Counted from the first letter of the stretch, positions 47,519 to 57,272 are shown. The stretch is DNA of 64,000 nucleotides from Acidimicrobiia bacterium (GCA_027494165.1 JAOSJM010000007.1:186001-250000), one strand, 5' to 3'. A program made the numbers and translations. The notes: generated by a model from the sequence alone, not told the origin.

Positions 47519-48833
47519 CGATTGCTGCGAGACCTAGGATGACGTACACCAACGATGGCACCCGGTTGATTCTTTTGACCCCGCCAGGCTTACCTGTGCA
47601 CGTACTCCTCCCCTGGTGGGAAATCAAGAGGCTAAGGGTGGCGCCGCGGCCGAGGGCAGTTAGACTATCGGCGGGCGATCCGGACCCATCACAGGGAAGG
47701 GACGAGCGCCGACCGGACGCGGGGGGGTCATGGCTAGTGCCGCCACCGCGTCGAGGAGGTCGGTCCGCCGGGGCTGTCCACAGGCTCACGCCGTGGCCGC
47801 CACGCTGCAGATGGGCGCGACCTCGAGGCTGGGGTGAGTCGAGGGGGTAAACGGGGGGGCCACCGGGCTGGGACGGGGGCGCGCGCGCCGATGACGGGGC
47901 CTTGCGGACCCGCGGGGGGGGCGGGGGAGGCCCCGGGCACTGGTAGAGGCCCTGATGGCTCGCCCCCCCCCACCGCCTGACCCCGCTCGCCCGCCTGCTA
48001 TCAATCCGTCGAGGGGGTGGTCGGGGTGGCCGGCCGCGCTTCCTACTGTGGTGGGCGCCGGTAAACCGATGCCCCGGTGCGCGAGGCACCACCCGCTCGT
48101 CTGGACACTCTTCCTCCCTCCCGTTGATCCTGCCCCCCTCACCGGCCTCGAGGAGGACCACGGACCTCGAGCGGCCTCCCTGGTGTAGCAGGGGCTGCAC
48201 TGACTCGCGGCCGAGGTCGGGCCCGGCCACCCGTGAGGCCCCCCCAGTGCCCGTCCGCAAGAGAGGGGTGCTCCGCGTGGACGAGCGACATCGGGGCAGT
48301 GGAACCGCGGCTCGCCGCGATCAGCGGCGTGGTCAGCCAGGCCAGCCAGGGCCGCATCACCAGGCTCAACATCAACCATGCCCCCAGCCCCAGAAGGATC
48401 CCACGTCTTGACGGGCCACAGTCGCCTGACGACCCCCGGGTCCAAGCGGCTGCGGGGGAAGTCCGAACACCCTTCTCGTAAGAGGCTCGTCAGGATCCGA
48501 GGAGCCGCTTAAGGATCCTTTCTCCCCCGAGGGGTGGTGGACCTCCTAGGCTGACGGGGTGGCCGCGCCCATCCCCCACCGCGACCTTCAGGGCGACCAC
48601 CACCACCAGGCGGCTGGCTCCCCAGCGAGTCCAGACGCCGAACGGCGTCGGGCCGGACAGGGGGCGCCCGGCTGACCCGGCGAGGAAGGCTAGCGGGGGA
48701 CTCGGGCGACGAACGATACCTTGGCGCACCATCGAGCCCCGCTCACTGCCCATTTACCCGTGCACGGAGAACACTCCGCCGGCCCTCAGGGCCCAGTCGC
48801 ACCCTCTCCCCGGACGGAGACTAATTCCCCCCG
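47519..48833. other. 1.3-kb stretch with no credible gene
   Basis: No open frame here has both a start with ribosome-binding site and recognisable protein sequence. On the minus strand, hydrophobic fragments occur in different frames (MMLSLVMRPWLAWLTTPLIA near 48,350; RLVVVVALKVAVGDGRG near 48,580), which could be remnants of a membrane-protein gene whose frames were destroyed by base errors or decay. Composition is patchy with many G/C runs, and the region ends in an AT-rich tract. I treat it as low-quality or degenerated sequence. Confidence 0.5.
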
Positions 48834-48940
48834 GTTTAGTAAATCTTCCTTTTTTTAAATTCTTTATTATTTTTTTCAAAGGTTTTTTATAATTCTACTT
48901 TTTATTTTTTCCCCTTTTTATTGAGATTAAGATTTTTTAA
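48834..48940. other. Extreme AT-rich (T-rich on plus strand) tract
   Basis: About 105 bases made almost wholly of T and A, with several T runs of 5-7 and short A runs, in a genome otherwise near 70% GC by eye. It abuts and overlaps the 3' end of the large regulator gene, whose last codons (RRLKKS) lie inside it. It may be an insertion, an end-of-read or assembly artefact, or a genuine AT-rich element. Confidence 0.75.
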
Positions 48941-51815
48941 GGCGACGACGTCGGGAGGCGTCGGCCTGGCCGTCGAAGCGCGCGAGGTGGCCGGCCACGA
49001 TCGGGCGCCACGGCCCTGGCTCCCCGTGGTCACGCTCGAGCCGCAGCCGGTCCGTCGCCGCCCGCAGGGCCAGCGGCGGCGAGCTCGACCGCTCGGCCGT
49101 CTCCAGCGCGAGGTCGAGCAGCTCGCGAGCCGACTCCGGCGCGCCCGGGCCTCCCGACGCCGTCACGGCCCTCGCCCGGAGCCGGTGGAGCTCGGGCTCG
49201 TAGAAGAACGAGCGGGTGGTCTCGCGCATGCCGGTCAGGGCCTCGTCGAGGCGAGCCATCGCCTCGACGGGCTCGCCGGCGGCGAGGAGCGCGTCGGCCT
49301 GGAGGCCGAGGAAGTACGGCTCGGTGAGGCGAGCCCCGAAGGACCGGAACAGGGCGAGGCCCTCGGCGATCCCCTCCACCCCGCCGGCCCGCCCCGACGC
49401 GGCGTCGACCCAGCCCCGCAGGATCAGCGCCTGGGCGTTGCGCATGGGGAAGCCCTGCTCCTCGGCCAGGGCGCCGGCCAGCTCCGCCCACCGGCCGCAG
49501 GCCTCGGGCTCGGCCCGGAACTGGTGCAGGAACGCCCGCTGGACCCGTGCGGTCGACAGGGCGTACAGGTTCTGCTCGCCCAGCTCGACGGCCCGCTCGG
49601 CCAGGTGCAGCGACTCGTCGGACCGCCCGAGGTACCAGCTCGCCAGCGAGGCCCACGAGTTGCAGGACGCGGCCGGGTGCTCGGCCAGGCGGGCCATCAG
49701 GGCGCTGTGGTCGTCGGCGCCCCAACGGTCGAGCAGGGCGAAGGCGTTCTCGAGGGAGCGCTCGAAGCGGCCCTGGTGGAACGTCGAGCACGCCATGAGC
49801 TCGCGGGCCTCGAGCACCAGCTCCTCGGGCGGCGCGTCGAGCACGGGCAGCAGCAGCGCCTCGGTGCGCTCGTACTCGCCCCGCAGCTCGGTGACCGTGG
49901 CCAGCCCGTACCGGGCCAGGTCCGCGTCGTGGCACGGCCCGCGGGCGCCACACAGCTCCAGGGCCCGCTCGTAGTTCTCCAGGACCTGCGCGCCGAACCA
50001 CCCGCCGGTCGCCACCAGGGTGGGGCCGAGGCTCAGACGGACCCGGAGCTCGGCCCGGTCGCGCTCCTCCCCCTCCGGGAGCCGCTCGACGCGAGCGAGC
50101 GCGTCACCCAGGAACCCGGCGGCGTGGCGGTGGGCGCTGCGGGCCGTCGCCTGCTCCCCCGCTCGCCGGAGGTACTCGACGGAGCGGGCCAGGTCGCCCC
50201 CTTCGACGAAGTGGTGGGCCAGCTCGACCAGCACCTCGCCCGGCCGCCCCCGGTAGCCACGCTCGATGGCCTCACCGACGGCCCGGTGGAGGCGGGCCCG
50301 GTGGGCGGCGGGGATCCGCTCGTAGACGACCTGGCGGTGCAGCTCGTGGCGGAACCGGAACCGGGTCGACACGGTGCCGTCCGGCCACTCGACCCCGCCG
50401 AGGGCGTCGAGGAGGTGCTGCCGGCGGCTCAGCGTCGCCAGCGCGTCCTCGACCTCGGCGAGGGGCCGGCCCAGCCCGGCCGCGACGGCAGCGCCGTCGA
50501 GCTCGTCGCCGGCGACGGCCGCCGACTCCAGCACCTCCGCCTCGTCCGGCTCGAGGCGGACGAGCTCCCGCTCGATGAGCTCGCGCACACTCTCGGGCAC
50601 CGTCGCCTCGAGGGCATCGAGGGGCACCGTCACCGCCACCACGCCGCCGTCGACCGTCACGGCGCCGTCGCGCACCCAGGTGCCGAGCATCTCCTGGGCG
50701 AACAGGGGGATGCCGTCGCTGCGGCGGGCGACGACGTCGTGGAGCTCGGCGGGGACCGCGGCACCCGCGAACCAGTCGTCGACCAGGGCGGCGACGGCGC
50801 CGGCGGGCAGGGGTCCCAGGCGCAGCTCGGTCGCCCGCCCCGACGACGTCATGGCGGCGATCAGGCCCCGGATCCGGTCCGGCTCCCTCCGGGCCGTACC
50901 GACGATCACGAGCGGCGCCGGTCCGGTGCGCTGCACGAGCAGCTCGACGACGTCGAGGGTGCAGTCGTCGGCCCAGTGGAGGTCCTCCAGGGCGAGGAGC
51001 ACCGGACACGACGCCGCCAGGGTCTCGAACGTGTCGGCCCCCTCGCGCAGCATTCGCAGCGGGGTGGCGCCGAGGACCCGCGGCTCGAGACGCGCCGCGA
51101 GGTCCGGATCGACGAGCGACGGTATCTGGGCCAGCCACGAGGGGGCCACCTGCTCGAGCACCTCCACCACCCGCGGGCCCTCGACCCGACCGTGTCGGGC
51201 CAGCGCGTCGAGCAGGCTGAAGTACGGCTCGGCACCCCCGCGGCTCTGGAGGCACTGCCCCCGCAGCACCATCCAGCCGCCCGCCTCGCCGCCGCTGTCG
51301 ACCCGCTCGAGCAGCTCGGCGAGCAGCGCCGACTTGCCCGCCCCCGCCTCGCCGGTGAGGAAGACCCCCTGGCGCCGGCCGGACCGGGCGGCGTCGAGCG
51401 CAGCCTCGAGCCGGTCCAGCTCGACGCTGCGGCCGATCAGGGTGGCCGAGGGGCGCACCGCCGGCGTGGGCGCGGCGGTCGGGCCCAGGGCCGGAGCGGC
51501 CTCGCCGGCCTCGGTCACGTCGGCGACGAAGCGGTAGCCACGGCCGTGGACGGTCCGGATCACCCTCTGCTGGCGGCCGCTGTCGCCGCAGGCCCGGCGG
51601 GCCGACTTGATCCGGGAGGTCAGGGCGGACTCGGACACGAACCGGTCGCCCCACACCTCGTCGAGCAGCTCCATCTTGCTGACGACCCGGTTGCGGTGGG
51701 CGATCAGGTGCTCGAGCACCGCGAGGACCTGGGGCTCCACGTGGACCACCCCGCCGTCGTGGCGGAGCTCGCAGGTGCCGGTGTCCAGCTCGGTTCGGTC
51801 GAAGCGGTAGATCAC
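48927..51815 (-). CDS. Winged-helix + AAA ATPase + TPR transcriptional regulator (AfsR/CadC-like)
   Basis: 962 residues, intact. The N-terminal OmpR-type wHTH (VHVEPQVLAVLEHLIAHRNR, VVSKMELLDEVWGDRFVSES, VIRTVHGRGYRFVADV) is followed by an AAA/STAND ATPase: Walker A VFLTGEAGAGKSALLAELLE near residue 150 and Walker B PVLLALEDLHWADD. The C-terminal half is TPR-like helical repeats (YALSTARVQRAFLHQFRAEP, LGLQADALLAAGEPVEAMAR). The last codons enter the AT-rich tract. These one-component regulators integrate ATP binding with DNA binding; the regulon is unknown. The ATG at 51813-51815 is upstream-adjacent to a ~300-bp non-coding region. Confidence 0.88.
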   Translation of the reverse strand: MIYRFDRTELDTGTCELRHDGGVVHVEPQVLAVLEHLIAHRNRVVSKMELLDEVWGDRFVSESALTSRIKSARRACGDSGRQQRVIRTVHGRGYRFVADVTEAGEAAPALGPTAAPTPAVRPSATLIGRSVELDRLEAALDAARSGRRQGVFLTGEAGAGKSALLAELLERVDSGGEAGGWMVLRGQCLQSRGGAEPYFSLLDALARHGRVEGPRVVEVLEQVAPSWLAQIPSLVDPDLAARLEPRVLGATPLRMLREGADTFETLAASCPVLLALEDLHWADDCTLDVVELLVQRTGPAPLVIVGTARREPDRIRGLIAAMTSSGRATELRLGPLPAGAVAALVDDWFAGAAVPAELHDVVARRSDGIPLFAQEMLGTWVRDGAVTVDGGVVAVTVPLDALEATVPESVRELIERELVRLEPDEAEVLESAAVAGDELDGAAVAAGLGRPLAEVEDALATLSRRQHLLDALGGVEWPDGTVSTRFRFRHELHRQVVYERIPAAHRARLHRAVGEAIERGYRGRPGEVLVELAHHFVEGGDLARSVEYLRRAGEQATARSAHRHAAGFLGDALARVERLPEGEERDRAELRVRLSLGPTLVATGGWFGAQVLENYERALELCGARGPCHDADLARYGLATVTELRGEYERTEALLLPVLDAPPEELVLEARELMACSTFHQGRFERSLENAFALLDRWGADDHSALMARLAEHPAASCNSWASLASWYLGRSDESLHLAERAVELGEQNLYALSTARVQRAFLHQFRAEPEACGRWAELAGALAEEQGFPMRNAQALILRGWVDAASGRAGGVEGIAEGLALFRSFGARLTEPYFLGLQADALLAAGEPVEAMARLDEALTGMRETTRSFFYEPELHRLRARAVTASGGPGAPESARELLDLALETAERSSSPPLALRAATDRLRLERDHGEPGPWRPIVAGHLARFDGQADASRRRRLKKS

Positions 51816-52115
51816 GGTGCGCGGTGGCCATCCGCACGCGGCCCGGTCGGTGGGCTCGCCTCGTGCCCGGGCCGCCGGCCACCCCCCGTCGCGTGACGCC
51901 TCCCACGACGACCCGGTGGCGGGAGACTACCGCCACCCGTCCCTGACGCCGGGGCAGCGCCGTCCCCTCCCGTGGGGTCGCCGGGGCGATCGCCCGAAGC
52001 AGCACTCCGGCCGCGCGCGGGCGACGGAGATCGGAGCGTTCTCGGGTGCATGCTCTTGGGCCGGGGAGGCGGCGCAGCCCGGCTGCCCGCCGATCGTCGA
52101 GGGGGAGAGCGCGCG
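51816..52115. other. 300-bp divergent intergenic region with one inverted repeat
   Basis: Separates the AAA regulator from the DUF1801 gene and must carry both promoters. A hairpin-capable inverted repeat, GGTGGCGG-7-CCGCCACC, lies at 51,915-51,937. GTCGAGGGGGAGAGC before 52,116 is the DUF1801 ribosome-binding site. No small ORF with family similarity is visible. Confidence 0.5.
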
Positions 52116-53030
52116 ATGGCCGAGAACACGTCCGAGAAGTCGGCGACGGCGGCGAAGAAGGCCGCCTCCAAGCTGATCGACGAGCGGATCGAGGAGCTCG
52201 GCGACTGGCGGGGCGAGGTGCTCGCCCGGGTTCGACGTCTCGTCGTCCGGGCCGACCCCGAGGTGGTCGAGGAGTGGAAGTGGAGAGGGGTGCCGGTGTG
52301 GTCCCACGACGGGATGATCTGCACCGGCGAGACCTACAAGAACGTCGTGAAGATCACCTTCGCCAAGGGAGCCTCCCTCGAGGACCCGGCCGGTCTCTTC
52401 AACGCCAGCCTCGACGGCAACACGAGGCGCGCCATCGACCTCCACGAGGGAGACCAGCTCGACGAGGCGGCCTTCCAGTCCCTCGTGCGCGCCGCCGCGG
52501 CCCTGAACGCGTCCTCGGCGCAGCGGCGGCGCACGCCGGGCCAGGCCAGGTCGAAGGGCGCGGCCGGCAAGGGCGAGCGAACCGAGGCAACGAAGGGCAG
52601 AGGTCGCTCGGGCGCCGCGAAGCCGGCCCTCCTCGCCGGCGGCAACCCTCGGATCCCGAGGGCCGACGGCGACGCCCCCGTGCAGGCCTACATCGAGGCC
52701 ATGCCGGGCTGGAAGCGTGACGTCGGGCGGCGCCTCGACGAGCTCGTCGTGCGCAACCTGCCCGACGTGCGCAAGGCCGTGAAGTGGAACTCGCCCTTCT
52801 ACGGCATCGAGGGCCAGGGCTGGTTGGTGAGCTTCCACACGTTCACCAACTACGTGAAGGTCACCTTCTTCCCGGGGACGTCGCTGCGACCCGTCCCACC
52901 CGGAGGCACGAGCGATGACGCCCGCTGGATCGACGTCCACGAGGACGATCTCGACGAGGCGCAGTTGGCGACGTGGGTGAAGCAGGCTGCCACCTTGCCC
53001 GGTTGGGTCACGTCCGACATCCGGGCGTAG
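52116..53030 (+). CDS. Tandem DUF1801 (YdhG-like) domain protein
   Basis: 304 residues. Two DUF1801 domains: residues ~20-130 (EELGDWRGEVLARVRRLVVR, EVVEEWKWRGVPVWSHDG) and ~185-304 (VQAYIEAMPGWKRDVGRRLD, VRKAVKWNSPFYGIEG), joined by an Ala/Arg/Lys-rich linker (QARSKGAAGKGERTEATK). Both carry the family's E/KWK/N-W...P pattern and the TYKNVVKITFAKG or NYVKVTFFPG strand. DUF1801 proteins are small, ligand-binding-like and poorly understood. The start at 52,116 is chosen for its ribosome-binding site. The linker is basic and could bind nucleic acid. Confidence 0.88.
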   Translation: MAENTSEKSATAAKKAASKLIDERIEELGDWRGEVLARVRRLVVRADPEVVEEWKWRGVPVWSHDGMICTGETYKNVVKITFAKGASLEDPAGLFNASLDGNTRRAIDLHEGDQLDEAAFQSLVRAAAALNASSAQRRRTPGQARSKGAAGKGERTEATKGRGRSGAAKPALLAGGNPRIPRADGDAPVQAYIEAMPGWKRDVGRRLDELVVRNLPDVRKAVKWNSPFYGIEGQGWLVSFHTFTNYVKVTFFPGTSLRPVPPGGTSDDARWIDVHEDDLDEAQLATWVKQAATLPGWVTSDIRA

Positions 53031-53160
53031 ACGACTCCACGCCGAACGCCGCTTTCACGTTCGACTGCACCGAGTCGCTCACCCCGATCGGGACGGATCC
53101 ACTCCCTGATGACGGTCAACGAGCCGTAGCGGCCCCGAGCGTCACGCCCGGTCGACCTGG

Positions 53161-53463
53161 TTACGTCCTGAGCGAGTGGATCGGCACCAGCTGGTTGCTC
53201 ACATCGACGACGCCCGGCGTGTCCCACGCGTCGTCGCCCGCAGCGCGCTTGGCCAACCACGAGGAGACCTCGCCGCCGAGGATCACCACCCCCTGCTTCA
53301 CGTCGACCTTGATCTCGTGATCCTTCGTGTACGGGTTCTCACGAAGGCGGTCGACGACGATCGACTTGATCTCCCCGTCGGTGACCTCTTCCGGCCACGG
53401 CTCACCCCACCAGTCGTAGTAGTAGCGGGATTCCGGGTACGCCCACGGCATCATGGCCATCAC
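53161..53463 (-). CDS. BON-domain protein
   Basis: 100 residues. The C-terminal ~60 residues are a BON domain: IVVDRLRENPYTKDHEIKVD, VKQGVVILGGEVSSWLAKRA, GVVDVSNQLV. The N-terminus is aromatic-rich (WAYPESRYYYDWWGEPWPEE) without a clear signal peptide. BON domains bind phospholipid or act in stress proteins such as OsmY. It is convergent with the DUF1801 gene, 130 bp away. Several Met near the start make the exact N-terminus uncertain; ATG at 53461-53463 or two codons inside. Confidence 0.85.
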   Translation of the reverse strand: MMAMMPWAYPESRYYYDWWGEPWPEEVTDGEIKSIVVDRLRENPYTKDHEIKVDVKQGVVILGGEVSSWLAKRAAGDDAWDTPGVVDVSNQLVPIHSLRT

Positions 53464-53591
53464 CCCTTCCGGCTGAAGACCTCCTCCTACCCTTCGCGTG
53501 GGGTGGGTAAACCGGCCGTCGCGGGACCGGCGTCACCGTCACCGCAGCCGCTGGCGGCGTGCGGCCCCGATGGACCCGACGGCCACGGCCC

Positions 53592-54815
53592 TCACTCGTG
53601 GGCGAGGACCGCGGCCATCGCGCGGCGCAGGGCCAGATCGCGAGGGTCGCCCTGCAGCTCCATGCCCATCTTGTCGGTCACGTAGCCGTAGCCCAGACGC
53701 GTCGCCGGATCGGCGAACCCCATCGAGCCACCGGTCCCCGGTGCCCCGAAGGCGGATTCGGTCCCGAAGCTGATGAGCTCGCCCGGCTTCATGAAACCGA
53801 GCGAGAACTTGCTGGGTCCCCGGAAGCACTCGTCGTGATAGCCCATGCGCGCGGGCGTCGCCGGTGCGGCGAGGGCCTCGATGGTCTCCGGGCGCATGTC
53901 GAGCGGCCCTCCGGGGGCCGCGAAGGCTCCGTAGGTGGTGGCGATGGCCCGGGCCGTCGCCACCGCGCCCCCGGAAGGGACCTCGAGGTCCCGGACGATG
54001 ACGTGCTCGGGGTCGACGTAGAAGCCGGTGCCGGGGTTGGCCACCAGCGACCGGTGGAGCACCGAGCGGGGCCGCATGGCGTCGATCGTCAAGCGGAGCG
54101 GCATCGACGTCAACCGGACCCACCAGCTCGGCGGCACCAGCGCGGCGAGGCGCTCGTCGGGCACCGAGGACGGGGTCCCGATGTAGACCTCGTCCCCCAC
54201 GCCCAGCGGCGAGGCGACGTCCTCGCGGAGCACCTGGCCGATCGTGCGACCGTCACGGTCGATGCGCCGCACCAGCTCGTTCTCGTAGAAACCGAGCGTG
54301 ATGGCGTGGTACGCCTGGCGCTCCCCCGGCGGCCAGGCGGGCCGCTGGCGCTCCATCACCCCGGCGAGGCGGTCCAGGTCGGCCACCACGTCGCGGTCGA
54401 CCCGCTCGTCGAAGGCGAAGAGCCCGGCCTGGTGGGCCAGGAGCTGGCGGACCGTGATGTCGGCCTTGCCGGCCTGGGCGAACTCGGGCCAGTACGTGGC
54501 CACCCGCTCGTCGTAGTCGAGCAGGCCGCGGGAGTGCAGCAGCGCCAACACCATGGCCGACAACCCCTTGGTGGTCGAGTGCACCAGGGTCATCGTGTCG
54601 GCAGACCACCGTGCGCCGGTCGCCCGGTCCCGCACCCCACCCCAGAGGTCCACGACCACCTGTCCGGCGACGACCACGCACACGGCCCCGCCCAGCTCAC
54701 CACGCTCGGCGAAGTTGCCGACGAAGGCCTCGCGCACCGGCTCGAAGCCGGGAGCGACCACGCCGTCCACCTCGCGCCTGGCCGTGTCGCTCACCCTGCC
54801 CCGCACCGTCCCCAT
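53592..54815 (-). CDS. Serine hydrolase, beta-lactamase/EstB-type
   Basis: About 407 residues. Active-site SxxK: TLVHSTTKGLSAMVLALLHS around residue 80; YxN-like region PGERQAYHAITLGFYENELV; C-terminal GGSMGFADPATRLGYGYVTD. This beta-lactamase-fold esterase family (class C-like, with EstB as model) hydrolyses esters or amides. No signal peptide is seen. The ATG at 54813-54815 is taken; a GTG 21 bases further in is an alternative. The frame extends further upstream to 54983, but that part has no homology pattern. Confidence 0.85.
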   Translation of the reverse strand: MGTVRGRVSDTARREVDGVVAPGFEPVREAFVGNFAERGELGGAVCVVVAGQVVVDLWGGVRDRATGARWSADTMTLVHSTTKGLSAMVLALLHSRGLLDYDERVATYWPEFAQAGKADITVRQLLAHQAGLFAFDERVDRDVVADLDRLAGVMERQRPAWPPGERQAYHAITLGFYENELVRRIDRDGRTIGQVLREDVASPLGVGDEVYIGTPSSVPDERLAALVPPSWWVRLTSMPLRLTIDAMRPRSVLHRSLVANPGTGFYVDPEHVIVRDLEVPSGGAVATARAIATTYGAFAAPGGPLDMRPETIEALAAPATPARMGYHDECFRGPSKFSLGFMKPGELISFGTESAFGAPGTGGSMGFADPATRLGYGYVTDKMGMELQGDPRDLALRRAMAAVLAHE

Positions 54816-55036
54816 CCCCCTGGCGTCATGAGCTCCACGGTGCACCGCCGAACCTCGGCCAGGTAGGGCCGATGGTCCCCGACCGCCCGGATCGTGGGCC
54901 GGCTCGGGACGGGCACGAGGGGCTCCCCCCGGGAGGCCCGGCGTCACCGGCGCACGGCCGCCGTCCGCTCGGGCAGGGAACATCCTCGGGGCGGCCGTGG
55001 GTTGGGGCCGTGGGGTGGCACCGAAGGGACCTCACC

Positions 55037-55555
55037 GTGTCGATCTCACCGGTCCGTCTGAACCACGCCGTGCTGTTCGTCGCCGACCTCGCTCGAAGCG
55101 AGCGCTTCTACCGCGACGTGTTCGGCATGGAGGTGATCGCCCGGGAACCCCGCGCCGACGCCGCCTTCCTGCGCCTGCCCCGATCGGCCAACCACCACGA
55201 CCTCGGCCTGTTCGCGATCGGTGCCGGCGCCGGACCCGAGCGGCGCGGCATCGGCCTCTACCACCTCGCCTGGCAGCTCGACACGATCGACGAGCTCGGC
55301 GCCGCCCGCGAAGTCCTGCTCGCGGCCGGTGCCTACACCGGCGAGTCCAGCCACGGTGCGACGAAGAGCATCTACGGCGCCGATCCCGACGGCAACGAGT
55401 TCGAGATCATGTGGATGCTGCCTCGCGACGCGTGGGGTGAGTACGAGCGCGCGGCTCCCGTCGAGCACCTCGACCTCGCCGGCGATCTGCGCCGGTGGTC
55501 CGGCGTGCGCACCGCCGGCGTCATCGTCCCGGCGGAGGACGAGACGCGGTCGTGA
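55037..55555 (+). CDS. VOC-superfamily (glyoxalase/dioxygenase-like) protein
   Basis: 172 residues from a GTG at 55037. The first beta-alpha-beta module starts ISPVRLNHAVLFVADLARSE, RFYRDVFGMEVIAREPRAD; the second contains GLYHLAWQLDTIDELGAARE and KSIYGADPDGNEFEIMWMLP. His in NHAV, His in YHLAW and Glu in NEFEIMW are the expected metal ligands of an extradiol dioxygenase or glyoxalase. It resembles catechol-2,3-dioxygenase-like proteins. It is divergent from the serine hydrolase and convergent with the Rieske gene. Confidence 0.87.
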   Translation: MSISPVRLNHAVLFVADLARSERFYRDVFGMEVIAREPRADAAFLRLPRSANHHDLGLFAIGAGAGPERRGIGLYHLAWQLDTIDELGAAREVLLAAGAYTGESSHGATKSIYGADPDGNEFEIMWMLPRDAWGEYERAAPVEHLDLAGDLRRWSGVRTAGVIVPAEDETRS

Positions 55556-55571
55556 GCGAGGCGACCCGGGG

Positions 55572-56456
55572 CTACACCCGGGCGCGGACCTCGACGCGGC
55601 CGCCCTGGACGCGCGTGTCGTAGGCGGGTTGTGGGACGCTCGCCGGGCCGTGGACGACCTCACCGGTGGTGAGGTCGAAGACGCTCCGGTGCCACGGGCA
55701 GGTGACGGTGCGACCCTCGGTGTCGACGTCGCCTTCCTCGAGCGGGCCTCCGGCGTGGCTGCAGCGGCTCCCGATGGCGAGGATGTCCTGTCCTCGCCGG
55801 TAGAGCAGGACGGTGGCGCCGCCGACGTCGACCCGGTGGGGTTCGCCCGTCGGGAGCTCGGCGTCGTCGAGCACCGGGGTCCACGCCGTCGGCGGACGTT
55901 CGGAGAACGTCTTGTTGACGCCGACCCCGCGCCCGTAGCCCAGGAACCCGCCGAGGTAGCCGCCGACGGTCATGACGGCCATGCCCGCCAGGCCGTAGGT
56001 GGTCGCCGCCCGGCGACGGCCGCGGCGGCGGGCGAGAGCGGAGAGCCCGTAGAGGGCGACGCCGGCGACGTTGGCCGCGGCGTGGACGACGCCGACCCGC
56101 TGCTCTTCGCGGTCGGTGTCGGACCAGTCGGCGGCGCCGGCAGCCGCGGTCGCGACGGAGGACAGCAGACCGAGGTGGACGAGCCGGTCGGCGGCGCGCT
56201 CGCCGGCAGGTCCGCCGATGAGGTCGAGCACGGTGGCGCTGGTGAAGGAGCCGATGGGGATGTCGGTGAGGAGTGGGTGCAGCGGATGACCCAGCCAGGT
56301 GCCGCTCAGGAGGTCCTTGGGGAGCGACGTGGGCGGGGCGATGGCCTTCACGAGCTCGGCCAGCAGCTTGGCCGGCCGGTCGAGCGCCTCGATGCGACCC
56401 AGGCGTTCGGCGAGGCGATGGAGGTCAACGGGTGGTCCTGCACGAGGCACGGTCAC
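55572..56456 (-). CDS. DUF2231 membrane domain fused to Rieske [2Fe-2S] ferredoxin
   Basis: About 295 residues. The DUF2231 N-terminus (GTWLGHPLHPLLTDIPIGSF, HLGLLSSVATAAAGAADWSD, ANVAGVALYGLSALARR) gives about four TM segments, then a linker (GVNKTFSERPPTAWTPVLDD). The Rieske domain has CSHAGGPLEEGD and CPWHRSVFD, providing the Cys-His pairs for a [2Fe-2S] cluster, and ends ASVPQPAYDTRVQGGRVEVR. It could pass electrons at the membrane. GTG at 56454-56456 or 56466-56468 is the likely start. The 276 bp between it and the DUF305 gene hold both promoters. Confidence 0.88.
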   Translation of the reverse strand: MTVPRAGPPVDLHRLAERLGRIEALDRPAKLLAELVKAIAPPTSLPKDLLSGTWLGHPLHPLLTDIPIGSFTSATVLDLIGGPAGERAADRLVHLGLLSSVATAAAGAADWSDTDREEQRVGVVHAAANVAGVALYGLSALARRRGRRRAATTYGLAGMAVMTVGGYLGGFLGYGRGVGVNKTFSERPPTAWTPVLDDAELPTGEPHRVDVGGATVLLYRRGQDILAIGSRCSHAGGPLEEGDVDTEGRTVTCPWHRSVFDLTTGEVVHGPASVPQPAYDTRVQGGRVEVRARV

Positions 56457-56732
56457 GAGGGTAGGCACGGCGAGCGGGCCGTGGGACGGCGCCCATGGCG
56501 ACGGGCGGGGCACGGGGACGCCCACTCGATGCCGTCGGGCGGAATTCCGGGGACGATGGGCCGAACGAGGCGATCGGGCGACCGGGAGGGCGTCATGGGT
56601 CGGCGAGCAAGTGGGTAGGAGGAGGGTGACCCTCACCGACAGGAGCTGACCATCACGGACACTGACGCACCGACGACGAGCGGTGAGCAGCAGAGGCACG
56701 CCGTCACGGACGCCGAGGGACGGGCGCGCCGC

Positions 56733-57272
56733 GTGGGCTGGGCACGGTCGAGCGACGAGCAGCGCTCCTACCTGCGGTTCGGGGCGATGATCGCCACCTC
56801 GATGGTGGTGATGTTCGTCGTCATGTACCTCAACACCTACGAGCTCGCCCACCTCCGGTGGAGCGAGACGCGGTTCTTCATGACCTGGGTGATGGGCGCG
56901 GCGATGGCGGCGGTGATGCTCACGTTCATGCTCGGCATGCACACGAACAAGAAGGTCAACGTCGCGATCTACCTGGCCTGCGTGGCGGTGTTCGCCGGGG
57001 CGTTGTGGCTGGTGCGGAGCCAGGCGACGGTCGGGGACACGTCGTACATGCGGGCGATGATCCCGCATCACTCGATCGCGATCCTCACCAGTGAGCGCGC
57101 CGACATCGACGACGTGCGCGTCCGGGAGCTGGCCGACGAGATCATCGAGGCTCAGCGTCGGGAGATCGCCGAGATGGAGTGGCTGATCGACGACATCGAG
57201 GCCGACGGTGTCGCACGGACCGAGGAGGAGGCGGCACAGCGACCGGTGCCGGAGCTCGACGCCGAACCGTGA
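56733..57272 (+). CDS. DUF305 membrane protein
   Basis: 179 residues. Three hydrophobic segments (FGAMIATSMVVMFVVMYLNT, FFMTWVMGAAMAAVMLTFML, VAIYLACVAVFAGALWLV), then the DUF305 motif YMRAMIPHHSIAILTSERA with the paired His, and IIEAQRREIAEMEWLI. DUF305 proteins bind metals or act in copper or periplasmic stress; the His-His motif suggests metal binding. The start is GTG at 56733; the frame is open further upstream without an obvious start. A c-type cytochrome follows 41 bp downstream. Confidence 0.85.
   Translation: MGWARSSDEQRSYLRFGAMIATSMVVMFVVMYLNTYELAHLRWSETRFFMTWVMGAAMAAVMLTFMLGMHTNKKVNVAIYLACVAVFAGALWLVRSQATVGDTSYMRAMIPHHSIAILTSERADIDDVRVRELADEIIEAQRREIAEMEWLIDDIEADGVARTEEEAAQRPVPELDAEP

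Noticed and set aside
47734..48753. Several short minus-strand frames with hydrophobic stretches
   Set aside because: No single frame has a start signal and recognisable sequence; reported only as a possibly destroyed gene.
48921..51896. 991-residue plus-strand frame opposite the AAA regulator
   Set aside because: Low-complexity shadow; the minus strand has wHTH, Walker A/B and TPR motifs.
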